From NCBI GenBank assembly GCA_013816485.1, contig JACDEI010000036.1:1-53126 (forward strand): 53,126 nt of DNA, in the 5' to 3' direction. Below the pieces are notes generated by a model that did no database searches, had not been told where the DNA came from, and saw only the letters and a list, made by a program, of their open reading frames with translations. Numbering within the stretch: position 1 is the first letter of the stretch; each line of letters starts with the position of its first letter. The translations under genes were made by a program, and so were the position numbers. Of the stretch, positions 43,501-51,835 are shown piece after piece. The DNA is from Planctomycetota bacterium. Its GTDB lineage: Bacteria; Planctomycetota; UBA11346.

Positions 43501-44668
43501 AGCTGAGGTCGCCCTCGTCGCTCACCGCCAGGTAGAGTTCCTTGGCATTGGTCAGTGCGACGTCGATTTCAACCAGGCGCGGCTTGGTGGCGCTGGTCAA
43601 CACCGGGCTTTCGAACACCGGTTTGGCCGCGGCAGCCGGGGTCTTGCCGGGTGGGTTGGCTGGCGCTGGAGCGCTGGCCTTGGGCTTGCCATCGGCTGCG
43701 GGGAACTTCGCTTCGCGATCGGTCTGCACCGGTGCGGTCGGGATGGCGTTGAATTCACCGGTCTGCGGGATCTTGAGGCGCGGCGGATTGTCGCCCTTCT
43801 TATCGAGGTTGGCGTTGAGGTCGTCTTCGCTCAGCGGCTTCGACTTCACGCCGTCCGTGGGCACCTCGATCTTTGCGGTCCACACGATGGCGTTGAGCGC
43901 CAGGGTACGGAAGCCGTCGATCGCCCAGTTGCGGTGGTAGTGGCCGCCGGTGAAGCCGACGCCGCGACCGCCATCAGCGCGTTCGATGCCCCACATCACC
44001 GTCTGCTTCTTGTCGAGGCCGGCGACGCCGTGTTCGTTCCACAGGTTGATGTACTTCTTCATGCGCTCGCGCGTCGGCATCGCCGTCACCAGGTCGAGCA
44101 CCTTGGAGCGATCCGCGGGGAAGCGCATGTTGTAATAGAACTCGTCATAGGCTTGGACCAAGCCGGTCACGCCGCGTGCGACCGGATGGTTGGGCAGCGC
44201 GGTGAGATCGGCGACCCAGTGTGGATTCACCGACCAGCCGTCTTCAAACGCGCCACCGATCCACGGGCGGTAGTACTTCTCGCCGTCCTCTTTCGAGGGG
44301 TGCACGGCGTAGTGCATGAACATGATGCCGACGCCCTGCTTGGCCAACGCGTCGACCTTGGCCCAGCCCTTGCCGACCACGCTGGTGCCGTCGGCGTAGA
44401 TCACCAGGGCCTTGATGCCGTCGAGGATCTTGTCGTCCTGCGGCCATCCCGACACCACGCTGGCCTTGATGCCCAGGCCGCTCTGTTCGTTCAGTGCCTT
44501 GGCCAGGATCTGGCACCCGGCGTTGAACTCGTGTTCGCCAGGGCCGTGGCTACGACCACCAGCGAGGAAGACGATGTCGTCGGCGGCGAAGGCCGGCACG
44601 GCGATGGCGCACGACAGGACGACGGTGGTCCAACCAGCGAGCGACACGGACAGGGAACGGGTGGTCAT
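40586..44668 (-). CDS. PVC-type multidomain dehydrogenase: ThuA, NPCBM, propeller, HEAT, haem c
   Basis: Predicted 1360 aa. Signal peptide (TVVLSCAIAVPAFA). ThuA/glutamine-amidotransferase-like domain (about 30-260: VFLAGGRSHGPGEHEF). Ala/Pro linker, NPCBM-like carbohydrate-binding region (about 360-500: GIGTHAASLIAYDLPAG). PVC-type dehydrogenase propeller (about 515-960: NPTNIDFDAQGRMYVAEG, DHSLHSVTAGPDGQWYFNHGN, AIYVADWFDPGVGGHG). HEAT repeats (about 985-1130). C-terminal haem domain with CSTCH (about 1238) and EPSATISHGFEG. The protein is exported and probably oxidises or binds a carbohydrate, passing electrons to its haem. This fused form is characteristic of planctomycetes and verrucomicrobia. 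The exact substrate is unknown. Confidence 0.92.
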   Translation of the reverse strand: MTTRSLSVSLAGWTTVVLSCAIAVPAFAADDIVFLAGGRSHGPGEHEFNAGCQILAKALNEQSGLGIKASVVSGWPQDDKILDGIKALVIYADGTSVVGKGWAKVDALAKQGVGIMFMHYAVHPSKEDGEKYYRPWIGGAFEDGWSVNPHWVADLTALPNHPVARGVTGLVQAYDEFYYNMRFPADRSKVLDLVTAMPTRERMKKYINLWNEHGVAGLDKKQTVMWGIERADGGRGVGFTGGHYHRNWAIDGFRTLALNAIVWTAKIEVPTDGVKSKPLSEDDLNANLDKKGDNPPRLKIPQTGEFNAIPTAPVQTDREAKFPAADGKPKASAPAPANPPGKTPAAAAKPVFESPVLTSATKPRLVEIDVALTNAKELYLAVSDEGDLSCDWADWIEPRLVMADGSTKDLTSLKWKSAVTGYGEARVNKSNDNGPLKVDGKTYEQGIGTHAASLIAYDLPAGVVRFTAKVAIDDGGMERGGQPSNASMRFRVYTQAPKQDAVASGITFVPPEIFTTQDELEVTLWATSPLLHNPTNIDFDAQGRMYVAEGVNYRGKGGRQKAGDRIVVLEDTDGDGVADKTSVFVQEPHLAAPLGVAVLGDQIVVSQPPDLLVYTDVDRNGVFDPAVDKRDVLLTGFAGRQHDHSLHSVTAGPDGQWYFNHGNCGAKFTDKSGKTFRIGSDYMMQEVAGQKSDDGNVWIGGATVRMNPDGTNAVIIGHNFRNSYEQTINSFGDLYQSDNDDPPACRVGPIMEGGNAGFSSVDGKRSWGADRRPGQDTPTAHWRQEDPGTMPPGDVYGGGSPTGVAFYENGALPEKWRGLLLACEAGKNVVFGYLPTPDGAGFKLERMDFLTSNKEKEWAGSDFLGGKATGDLKTMFRPSDVCVGPDGAIYVADWFDPGVGGHGTRDDGISGSIYRIAPKGFKSQVPKFDLATTDGQITALKNPSPNVRNLGFTRLKAQGAKAVPAVAMLLKDANPYLAARAAWLLAQMGDSGIAAVTPWLKSTDAGQRLVAYRALRRAEHNVLAMAAAMASDASSAVRREVALTLRDVPAAQSVAILAIIGKQYDGKDRSYLEAFGLGCTGKEAQVYAELAKSMGGPAESWSDAFAGIAWRLHPAEAVTDLKARALASGLTNDQRKHALTALAFAPGRSAAGAMLELAHAKDFSLKDLAKWWLMNRKGNNWKEYDIDGSLKALGLYDPEKVKLVAVEMPPELKDAPALPPAAEIAKLTGDATRGQASAAICSTCHRIGKTGIDYGPDLTSFGKQQTTETIIHAILEPSATISHGFEGSVVKTTDGLTITGLVLSNSDPLIIKCMGGLVQTVPQSRIASVTKMTRSLMYQPQMMGLTPQGVADIVAYLKSL

Positions 44669-44900
44669 GACAGTGATCCTGCAAGGGATGGGGGCCGGAG
44701 TGATACCGACAGTTCGATCGAGCGTTAACCGCTTTTAGAGCAAGAACGTTTCACCGGATCAGTTCGTGACGTGGTTGGGTCGTGGCACGCGCTGTCGATG
44801 TTCGCGTAGGATTCACGTGATCTGGCATCTGCAGGTGCTCCAAGGGGTGCGTTGACACCAGGGCGGCGCACTCTGCAATCTCCCCCACCCCGGAGTCATC

Positions 44901-46871
44901 ATGACGGATGCCGACCTCGATGCCTTGTACCGTGGCGACCTGCTGAGCGACTTGCGCACGCACGCCGCCGGGCCGGCTGGTTCGTTGCCGCTGACGCACG
45001 ACATGCTGCTGAATGCGCCGAGCGGCGACTTGTTTGGTCTGACCCAGAACGCGGCGATGGGCTGGACGCCGGCAGAAGTGAACCGTGATCAGGTGTTGAT
45101 CCTCTCGACCGCGGGCGGACTGCGTCGTCCCGACGGCACTCCGTTGGCGTTGGGCTACCACACCGGCCACTGGGAGGTCGCCTTGCTGGTGCAGGCGGCG
45201 GCAGAGGAACTGCGCGCGCACCAGATCATACCCTTCGCCGGCGCGGTGACCGATCCATGTGATGGTCGTTCGCAGGGCACCACCGGGATGTTCGACAGCC
45301 TGCCGTATCGCAACGATGCGGCGGTGGTGATGCGGCGGCTGATTCGTTCGCTGCCGTTGCGTAAGGGCGTGATTGGTATTGCGACCTGCGACAAAGGTGC
45401 GCCAGCGATGCTGATGGCACTCGCGGGTTGCCGCGATCGACCAGCCGTGTTTGTGCCTGGGGGCGTGACGCTGCCGCCGACCCAGGGTGAGGACGCCGGC
45501 ACCATCCAGTCGATCGGTGCGCGTTATGCGCACGGTTCGATCTCTTTGAAAGATGCGGCGGAACTCGGCTGTCGTGCGTGCGCCACGCCGGGTGGCGGAT
45601 GTCAGTTCCTTGGTACCGCGGCGACCATGCAGGTGATCGGTGAGGCGCTTGGCCTTGCCCTGCCGCATGCTGCACTCGCGCCGTCGGGCCAAGCCGTGTG
45701 GTTGGAATTGGCGCGCGCATCGGCACGCGCGCTCATCCATCAGCGCAAGGTCGGTATCACCGCGTCGCAAATCCTGACGCCGGATGCGATCCACAACGCC
45801 ATGGCGACCTATGCCGCGGTTGGTGGTTCGACCAATGCACTGCTGCACCTGCCCGCCATCGCGCACGCCGCTGGCCTGCCGCGACCGCAACGCGCGGACT
45901 GGTTGGCGCTGATGCGCCGCGTGCCGCGCATCGTCGACGCCTTGCCCAATGGACCGAGCAACCATCCGACGGTGCGCGTCTACCTCGCTGGTGGTGTGCC
46001 CGAGGTGATGCTGCACCTGCGTGCGCTCGGTCTGCTCAAACTCGATGTGCTGACCGCCAGCGGCAAACGTCTCGGCGATGTGCTCGCGTGGTGGGAAACC
46101 AGCGAACGTCGCCGCGTGCTGCGTGAACGTTTGGCCAAGGACGGCGTTGATCCCGACGACGTGATCATGGCACCAGAACGAGCGCGCTCCCGCGGCATGA
46201 CCGGCACCATCGCTTTTCTTTCCGGCAATTGCTGTCCGGAGGGCGCGGTAATCAAGGCCACCAGCATCGATCCGTCGGTGGTCGATGCCGACCACGTCTA
46301 TCGCAAGACCGGCCCTGCCCGTGTATTCGTGCGCGAGAAGGACGCCGTCGCGGCGATCAAAGGCCTCAGCGATAAGCCGGTCAAATCTGGCGATATCGTG
46401 GTGCTCTGCTGTGGCGGTCCGATGGGCACCGGCATGGAGGAGATCTACCAGGTGACCTCGGCGCTGAAGCACATCCCCTGGGGCAAACAGGTGGCGGTGC
46501 TGACCGACGCGCGCTTCAGCGGCGTCAGCACCGGCGCCTGTATCGGCCACGTCGGCCCGGAAGCCCTCGCCGGTGGCCCGATCGGCAAGCTGCGCGACGG
46601 GGACCGCATCCGCATCATCGTCGACCGTGATGGTCAGGAAGGCACCGTCGATCTCATCGGTGATGCCGCGGGTGACCACGACGCTGCGTGGGGAGCCGCG
46701 GAACTGCTGCGCCGCAGTCCGCGTGAGGACCTCGCCCCGCATCCGGCCCTGCCTGCCGACACCAAGTTGTGGGCCGCGCTCCAGCACCTTGGTGGCGGGA
46801 CCTGGGGTGGATGCGTCTATGATCCCGATGCGGTGGTGGCGGCATTGTCGCGCGCGCCGGTGACTACATGA
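44901..46871 (+). CDS. yjhG: IlvD/Edd family dehydratase, YjhG/YagF (D-xylonate dehydratase) type
   Basis: Predicted 656 aa, the size of YjhG/YagF (about 655) and longer than IlvD. Motifs: [43 protein letters not shown], Fe-S region [15 protein letters not shown] and [78 protein letters not shown]. The family dehydrates sugar acids such as D-xylonate to 2-keto-3-deoxy acids in an Fe-S-dependent reaction. GGAG is 6 bases before the ATG. Sugar-acid breakdown fits the neighbouring carbohydrate genes. No aldolase or dehydrogenase of the route is adjacent. Confidence 0.9.
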   Translation: MTDADLDALYRGDLLSDLRTHAAGPAGSLPLTHDMLLNAPSGDLFGLTQNAAMGWTPAEVNRDQVLILSTAGGLRRPDGTPLALGYHTGHWEVALLVQAAAEELRAHQIIPFAGAVTDPCDGRSQGTTGMFDSLPYRNDAAVVMRRLIRSLPLRKGVIGIATCDKGAPAMLMALAGCRDRPAVFVPGGVTLPPTQGEDAGTIQSIGARYAHGSISLKDAAELGCRACATPGGGCQFLGTAATMQVIGEALGLALPHAALAPSGQAVWLELARASARALIHQRKVGITASQILTPDAIHNAMATYAAVGGSTNALLHLPAIAHAAGLPRPQRADWLALMRRVPRIVDALPNGPSNHPTVRVYLAGGVPEVMLHLRALGLLKLDVLTASGKRLGDVLAWWETSERRRVLRERLAKDGVDPDDVIMAPERARSRGMTGTIAFLSGNCCPEGAVIKATSIDPSVVDADHVYRKTGPARVFVREKDAVAAIKGLSDKPVKSGDIVVLCCGGPMGTGMEEIYQVTSALKHIPWGKQVAVLTDARFSGVSTGACIGHVGPEALAGGPIGKLRDGDRIRIIVDRDGQEGTVDLIGDAAGDHDAAWGAAELLRRSPREDLAPHPALPADTKLWAALQHLGGGTWGGCVYDPDAVVAALSRAPVTT

Positions 46872-46873
46872 TC

Positions 46874-46967
46874 GACCGCGCGCTGGCTGAGGATGAGGCC
46901 GCGCGGCCTTGGTAAGCACCGTAGGATTGACCGCGTGCAGGCTGGGGATGAGGCCGCGCGGCCTTGG
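46874..46967 (+). repeat. 55-bp-spaced direct repeat after the dehydratase gene
   Basis: A 39-base sequence ending ggatgaggccgcgcggccttgg occurs at 46874-46912 and 46929-46967, with a few differences in its first half. Each copy holds the perfect palindrome ggccgcgcggcc. The second copy reaches the start of the next gene. Confidence 0.7.
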
Positions 46968-46975
46968 AAAATACC

Positions 46976-47239
46976 GTGACGAAATACGTCGAAACTCCAC
47001 GTCTTCTCGCCATCCTCGGTCCCCAGCCGCTGTGGCTCCACTACCAGTGCATCCCGGTGTGGGAGGAACCCGACACCTTGTTCATCGTCGGTTGGGAACA
47101 GGTGACACCTGCCATCCTGGAAGATCTTGAGTTGATCTTCGGCAAGACCGTCCGGCAGATCGGTACCGACGAGCGCTTGGTGTTGGAAACCTTGATCAAG
47201 GCGCACGCGGTCGATCAGCCGATCTCCGAACTGCTTTGA
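46976..47239 (+). CDS. Stand-alone T2SSE/MshE N-terminal-like domain protein
   Basis: Predicted 87 aa from GTG. The C-terminal 50 residues (GWEQVTPAILEDLELIFGKTVRQIGTDERLVLETLIKA) follow the pattern of the GspE/MshE N-terminal domain (DLEFLTGRxVxPVLASEEEIxxAI), which in some proteins binds cyclic di-GMP. Here there is no ATPase attached and no secretion gene nearby. The preceding residues (LLAILGPQPLWLHYQCIPVWEEPDTLFIVG) supply the paired strands. Start uncertain: GTG 46976 or TTG 46964; neither has a strong ribosome site. Confidence 0.6.
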   Translation: MTKYVETPRLLAILGPQPLWLHYQCIPVWEEPDTLFIVGWEQVTPAILEDLELIFGKTVRQIGTDERLVLETLIKAHAVDQPISELL

Positions 47240-47284
47240 TACCGGGTGCTGTGGTGTTTCCGCTGTGTTGATTTCAGCAAACGC

Positions 47285-47329
47285 GACACCCTGACTCAGG
47301 TAACCATCGTGACACCCTGAAGTCAGGTA
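47285..47329 (+). promoter_or_regulatory. Two copies of a CCTGA-TCAGG palindrome upstream of FAD oxidoreductase gene
   Basis: gacaccctgactcaggta (47285-47302) and gacaccctgaagtcaggta (47311-47329) are near-identical 26 bases apart, each with inverted CCTGA/TCAGG halves. They lie within 55 bases of the start codon at 47340, where a repressor or activator could bind. They could also be small dispersed repeats. Confidence 0.35.
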
Positions 47330-47339
47330 CTACTGCGCC

Positions 47340-48932
47340 ATGACCATCCGCCCATTCCTGCTCGCCCTCTTTTGCTGCACGGTCTCTGCCGCTGAGATCC
47401 TCGACACCGAGGTCTGCATCTATGGTGCCACCGCCGCCGGCGTGATGGCAGCGGTACAGGTCGCACGGGAAGGCCGGCAGGTGGTGCTGCTGGAGCCGGG
47501 CACCTATGCCGGTGGCATCAGCGTCGACGGCCTCGGTGGCACCGACATCGATAACCACAACTTCAAGAACTCTGTCGCCGTCGGCGGTTTGGCCGCGGAG
47601 TTCTACCGCCGCATCGGCAAGGCCTACGGCAAGGATGGTTTCGGTCTGCGCTTCGAGCCGCACGTTGCGCAAAGTGTGGTCGATACGTTGTTGGCCGAAC
47701 ACGGCGTGAAGCCGCGTCTGCGTGAACGACTGATCCTGGGTGCCGCCGGCATTGAGAAGACCGGCACACGCTTGACCGCCATCCGCACCGAGTCGGGACT
47801 CACCGTGCGCGCCAAGGTCTTCATCGACGCGACCATCGAAGGCGACCTGCTGCACGTCGCCGGCGTCAGCACCATCATCGGTCGCGAGCCGAACGCGCGC
47901 TACGGTGAGACCAAGAACGGCATCCGCGGCGAGAACTCCTACCGCCAGTTCAGCGTGAAGGTCGATCCCTACCGCATTCCTGGCGATCCCACCAGCGGGC
48001 TCATCCCGACGGTACAGGACGAACCGTTCGGCACACCAGGTGACGGTGATCATCGCCTCCAGGGTTTCTGCTTTCGTTTTTGTTTCACCAAGGTCGAGGC
48101 CAATCGCGTGCCGTTCACCAAGCCGGGCGGTTACGATCCAGCGCAGTACGAGATCTATCTGCGCTACTTGAAAGCCGGCGGAAAACTATTTTCTCCCGGT
48201 GCCAATCTGCCGAACGGAAAAACCGATATGGGGAGCTGGCACGACCTCTCGCTCAACCTCTACGGCATGAACTTCGAGTACCCAGGCGGCGACTACGCCA
48301 CGCGCGAACGCATCGTGCGTTTTCACCGGGTGTTCTCGCAGGGCCTGTGTTATTTCCTTGCCAACGATCCGGCGGTGCCCGAAGCGACGCGCAAGATCTG
48401 GTCAGCGTGGGGAACCTGCAAAGACGAGTTCGCTGACAACGACGGCTGGCCGCGGATGTTCTACGTGCGCGACGCCCGCCGTATGGTGAGCGACTACGTC
48501 ATCACCGAACACCACACGCGAAAATCCAACCAGACTCCGGTAGAAGACCCGATCGCCGTGGCCTATTGGCCACCCGACACCCACCACGTGCGCCGCATCG
48601 TCAAAGATGGTTTCTCCTACAACGAAGGCTTCGTCTTCGGCGGCGACGACTGGGCCCCGTTCGGCATCAGCTACCGCTCGTTGGTGCCGAAGGCCTCGGA
48701 GTGCACCAACTTGCTCGCCGGCTCATGTCCGTCCTCGACCCACGTCGCCTACGGCGCCATCCGCCTGGAATGGACCTTCATGGCGATGGGCCAGGCCTGC
48801 GGCAGCGCGGCGGTGATCGCCGCGCGCGACGGACTCGACGTGCAGCGCGTGCCGTATGCGGCGCTCAAGGAACGGCTGCTGGCGGACAAGCAGGTGGTGG
48901 CGCTGACGGGCGATCATCCGGCGAAGAAGTGA
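47340..48932 (+). CDS. Secreted FAD-dependent oxidoreductase
   Basis: Predicted 530 aa. Signal peptide (FLLALFCCTVSAAE). Dinucleotide-binding motif VCIYGATAAGVMAAVQVAREGRQVVLLEPG, then GGISVDGLGGTDIDN, KVFIDATIEGDLLHVAGV (second conserved FAD motif), WPRMFYVRDARRMVSDYVITEHH, and the C-terminal FAD contact AIRLEWTFMAMGQACGSAAVIAA. It belongs to the FAD_oxidored group common as exported enzymes in planctomycetes and verrucomicrobia, often near glycan-degradation genes. The substrate is unknown. Two operator-like palindromes lie upstream. The gene is convergent with the FG-GAP/FN3 gene. Confidence 0.88.
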   Translation: MTIRPFLLALFCCTVSAAEILDTEVCIYGATAAGVMAAVQVAREGRQVVLLEPGTYAGGISVDGLGGTDIDNHNFKNSVAVGGLAAEFYRRIGKAYGKDGFGLRFEPHVAQSVVDTLLAEHGVKPRLRERLILGAAGIEKTGTRLTAIRTESGLTVRAKVFIDATIEGDLLHVAGVSTIIGREPNARYGETKNGIRGENSYRQFSVKVDPYRIPGDPTSGLIPTVQDEPFGTPGDGDHRLQGFCFRFCFTKVEANRVPFTKPGGYDPAQYEIYLRYLKAGGKLFSPGANLPNGKTDMGSWHDLSLNLYGMNFEYPGGDYATRERIVRFHRVFSQGLCYFLANDPAVPEATRKIWSAWGTCKDEFADNDGWPRMFYVRDARRMVSDYVITEHHTRKSNQTPVEDPIAVAYWPPDTHHVRRIVKDGFSYNEGFVFGGDDWAPFGISYRSLVPKASECTNLLAGSCPSSTHVAYGAIRLEWTFMAMGQACGSAAVIAARDGLDVQRVPYAALKERLLADKQVVALTGDHPAKK

Positions 48933-48943
48933 TCGCGATTCAC

Positions 48944-49005
48944 CGTGGCACGGGCGTCTCGCCCGTGGTTTATCACCATATCACGGGCGAGACGCCCGTG
49001 CCACG
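48944..49005. repeat. Class I palindrome, family D
   Basis: 48944-48967 and 48982-49005 are perfect 24-base inverted copies around a 14-base spacer, each holding cacgggcg-tct-cgcccgtg. The arms equal those at 28331-28394. The right arm encodes the last codons and stop of the minus-strand FG-GAP/FN3 gene. Confidence 0.92.
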
Positions 49006-51549
49006 CACAGCAGCAGGAAACCACTGAGTAGCAACCACGTCGTCAGACCGGAGCCGAGCCCGCAGGCCCCGCCGCCACTGCTACCACCGCCTGAGCCGGA
49101 ACCGCCCGGTGTGGCGGTGGTCGTGCCACTGATGGCATTCGACAGCGCGGAAGTGTTAGGCACTTCATCACGGGTGCGGATGGCGACGTAGTAGGTGGTG
49201 CTGGCGACCAAGCCGGTCAGCGTCAGCTGTTCGACGCTGCCAGCGATCTGCGGCGCCGTCACACCGGTGACGGCCGTGGCAGCAGCAAAGGTGGTGTTAT
49301 CGGTGATTGGAGTGGTGCTGTAGCGCACATCGTAGCTGGTGGCCGTGCCGGTGGTGCCGTCGTCGCCCGGAGCGGTCCAGGTCAGCTGCAAGGTGGTGCT
49401 GGTCGGAGACGATACCGCCAAGTTACTGATCGCTGCGGGAGCGGTGCCCTCTGGCGTGGTGAGGACGACCACGTTGGAAATCGCGCTGGTATTCGGCACC
49501 TCGTCCGATGAGGCCAGGGCTACTTGGTAGGTGGTCTGCGGGGTGAGGCCGGTGACGAGCATCTCCTGGATGGTGCCAGCAGGAGTGGGAACGGGCAGGC
49601 CGGCGACCTGGATACCGACCGTATAGAAGGTCACTCCATCGAGCGGACCGTTGGACCAGCGCAGGTCGTAGCTGGTGGCTTGTCCGTAGCTGTAGTCATC
49701 ACCTTTCGCCGTCCAACGCACGGTGAACGAGGTGGGCGTCGAAGCGATAACGCTCAACGTGGTGATGGTGGCGGGGGCGATGGTGTCGCCGACATCGGTG
49801 GTCACCGTCACGGTTGACGAGCGGATACTGGTCAGTGGGACCTCATCGCTGGCGGTGATGGCGAAATAGTAAGTAGTGCCGTCGGTCAGACCGGTGATCA
49901 GCAGTTCTTCTGGGAGTCCGCTGACTTTTGGAGCGATGGTCGGGATGGGAGTGGCGGCGGCGAAGGTCAGGTCGTCGGTAATCGGCGTGGTGCTCATCCG
50001 CAGGTCATAGGACACCGCGGTGCCGAGCAGGCCGTCATCACCAGGAGCAGTCCAGCGGAGTACGCAGTAGTCGTTGCCGATATACCCGGCGTAGAGTGAC
50101 AACTGGGCTGGCGGTATCAGGTCCGAGGCCGCCGTGGTGAAGGTCTCGATGTCCGATAGCGGACTGGTGCGACCGAAGGCATCGGTGGCGGTAAGTGCGA
50201 CCGAGTAGGTCGTCGCCGGCGACAAGCCGCTCAACACGAAACTTGCCGCGGTGCCTCCCGGACCAACCGACGGTCCTGGGGAAACCGGCGTCGCACTGGC
50301 GAAAGTCCCAGCGGTCATGGTACCGAGCGCCAAGCGCATATCGTAGTGGGTCGCGGGACCATAACTCTCGACCATGGGCGTGGTCCAGAGCAGGCGGGCA
50401 TAGCGGTCGCTGACGGGTGAGGCGGTGATGCTGATCACCGCGCCTGGTGCCGCGCCGATGCCTTGCAGCAGCACCGAGACCGTTCCGCTGGACTGGTTCG
50501 CCGTCGCCACATCGAGCGAGTCGTTGCCATCGAGGTCGCCAAGTGCATCGACGTACGGGGAGGCACCGGTCAGGTACCCAATGTGCGGGTGGAAGGTGCC
50601 ATTCCCTTGCCCACGGAGGATGCCGACGGTGTAGCTGGTGACATTGACGCACACCATGTCCTGGTGCCCGTCGCCATCGATGTCTACGATCATCAGCGAC
50701 TTGGGGCCGACTCCGCTAGGAAAGGTGGCCGGCGGACCAAAGTTCCCACCGCCCAAGTTGAGCAGCACCGCAACGTTGTTGTGACTGTAATGGGTTTCAG
50801 CGAGATCGTTCAGACCATCGCCGTTGAAATCGCCCATGCCGACCGACAAGTCCGGGGCACCAGTGTTCCAGACCTGGTGGGACTGGAAGGTTCCATCGCC
50901 ATTGCCGAACAGCGTGGTCAGTCGCGAGTTGAGCGTGACAGCTAGGTCGATTTTGCTGTCGCCATTCAGATCGCCAACGGTCACCGAGTTACCATACAGG
51001 CCGCCGGCCAGGAGTTGCACTGCCGGAGCGAATGTGCCGTCACCAAGTCCTTTGAAAAAATTGATGCCGGTGCCAGCGACGATGACGTCGGGTTTGCCGT
51101 CAGCGTCGATATCGGCGACGCGCATGGCGACTGGGTTGGCAGCCGCGGAATAATCAACACGTGCCTGGAGGGTCCCATCACCATTGCCGAGAAACACCGA
51201 GATGCATCCGAGGGTGATCTGGTTCGACACCGCCACGTCGTTGTAGGTGTCGCCGTTGAGATCGATGACTGCCACGGAACTGGGATTACCTGGGACGACG
51301 AAATCGGTTTTCGCCGCGAAGGTGCCGTCGCCCTGATTGAGCAGCACGCTGATGGTGGCACTGGTATCCGTTGCCGACCACCACGTCGTTCGAGGAGTTG
51401 TTGTCCAGCTTGCCGATCGCCACCGTGCGAGGCCCCGAGCCGGTGAGGTAGGCTGCGTGTGGACTGGCGAAGTCGACATCCGCCGCGGGTGTAGCGGCGT
51501 GGATCGCAATGAATGCCAGGAGGGTGCATAACCGGGGAAAATTGCGCAT
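48981..51549 (-). CDS. FG-GAP/VCBS and fibronectin type III surface protein, frameshifted near the N-terminus
   Basis: About 855 residues if one frameshift is repaired. The start codon at 51549 opens a signal peptide (RLCTLLAFIAIHAATPAADVDF) and the first FG-GAP-like unit (VAIGKLDNNSSNDVVVGNG). Around 51362-51370 the frame must shift by one base to continue DTSATISVLLNQGDGTFAAK, suggesting one lost base. About six VCBS/FG-GAP units (GDLNGDSKIDLAV, GDFNGDGLNDLAE, DIDGDGHQDMVCVN) are followed by four FN3-like repeats (LTWTAPGDDGTTGTATSYDVRYS type). A Ser/Gly linker, ACGLGSG, a hydrophobic helix and Arg end the protein, resembling MYXO/JDVT-CTERM-like sorting tails. The final codons come from a family D palindrome. 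The shift may be a sequencing error or a recent mutation. Confidence 0.8.
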
Positions 51550-51699
51550 GGGCACCAACGCTACGGTAGTCGCTGCGGGTGCAACAGCGATCGTTGGATC
51601 GGCTGTTGAACCTACCGCGAACTCGCGTGGATTGCTGCCGCACAGTGTCTGATCCGAGCAGGTAATAGCCCCAACAGTGATGTCGATTTGCCGCCGCCA

Positions 51700-51759
51700 C
51701 AGTTGCTGCCGCCACAGTTGCTGCCGCCACAGTTGCTGCCGCCACAGTTGCTGCCGCTT
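51700..51759. repeat. 15-bp tandem repeat, four copies
   Basis: cagttgctgccgcca is repeated four times at exact 15-base spacing (starts 51700, 51715, 51730, 51745; the last copy ends in ctt). It lies upstream of the FG-GAP/FN3 gene. The period is a multiple of three, so the frame could be translated (QLWRQ repeats), but no gene is supported there. Confidence 0.85.
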
Positions 51760-51835
51760 CAGTGCGGATGAACGTTCCCTGTCATTGCCGGGGTGATGGC
51801 TGGTTTCCCGCCACGCGAGGTTGCGCGCACTGGTT

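Noticed and set aside
46868..46915. 15-codon frame overlapping the dehydratase stop (ATGA)
   Set aside because: It simply reads through the first copy of the 55-bp-spaced repeat; no independent support as a peptide.
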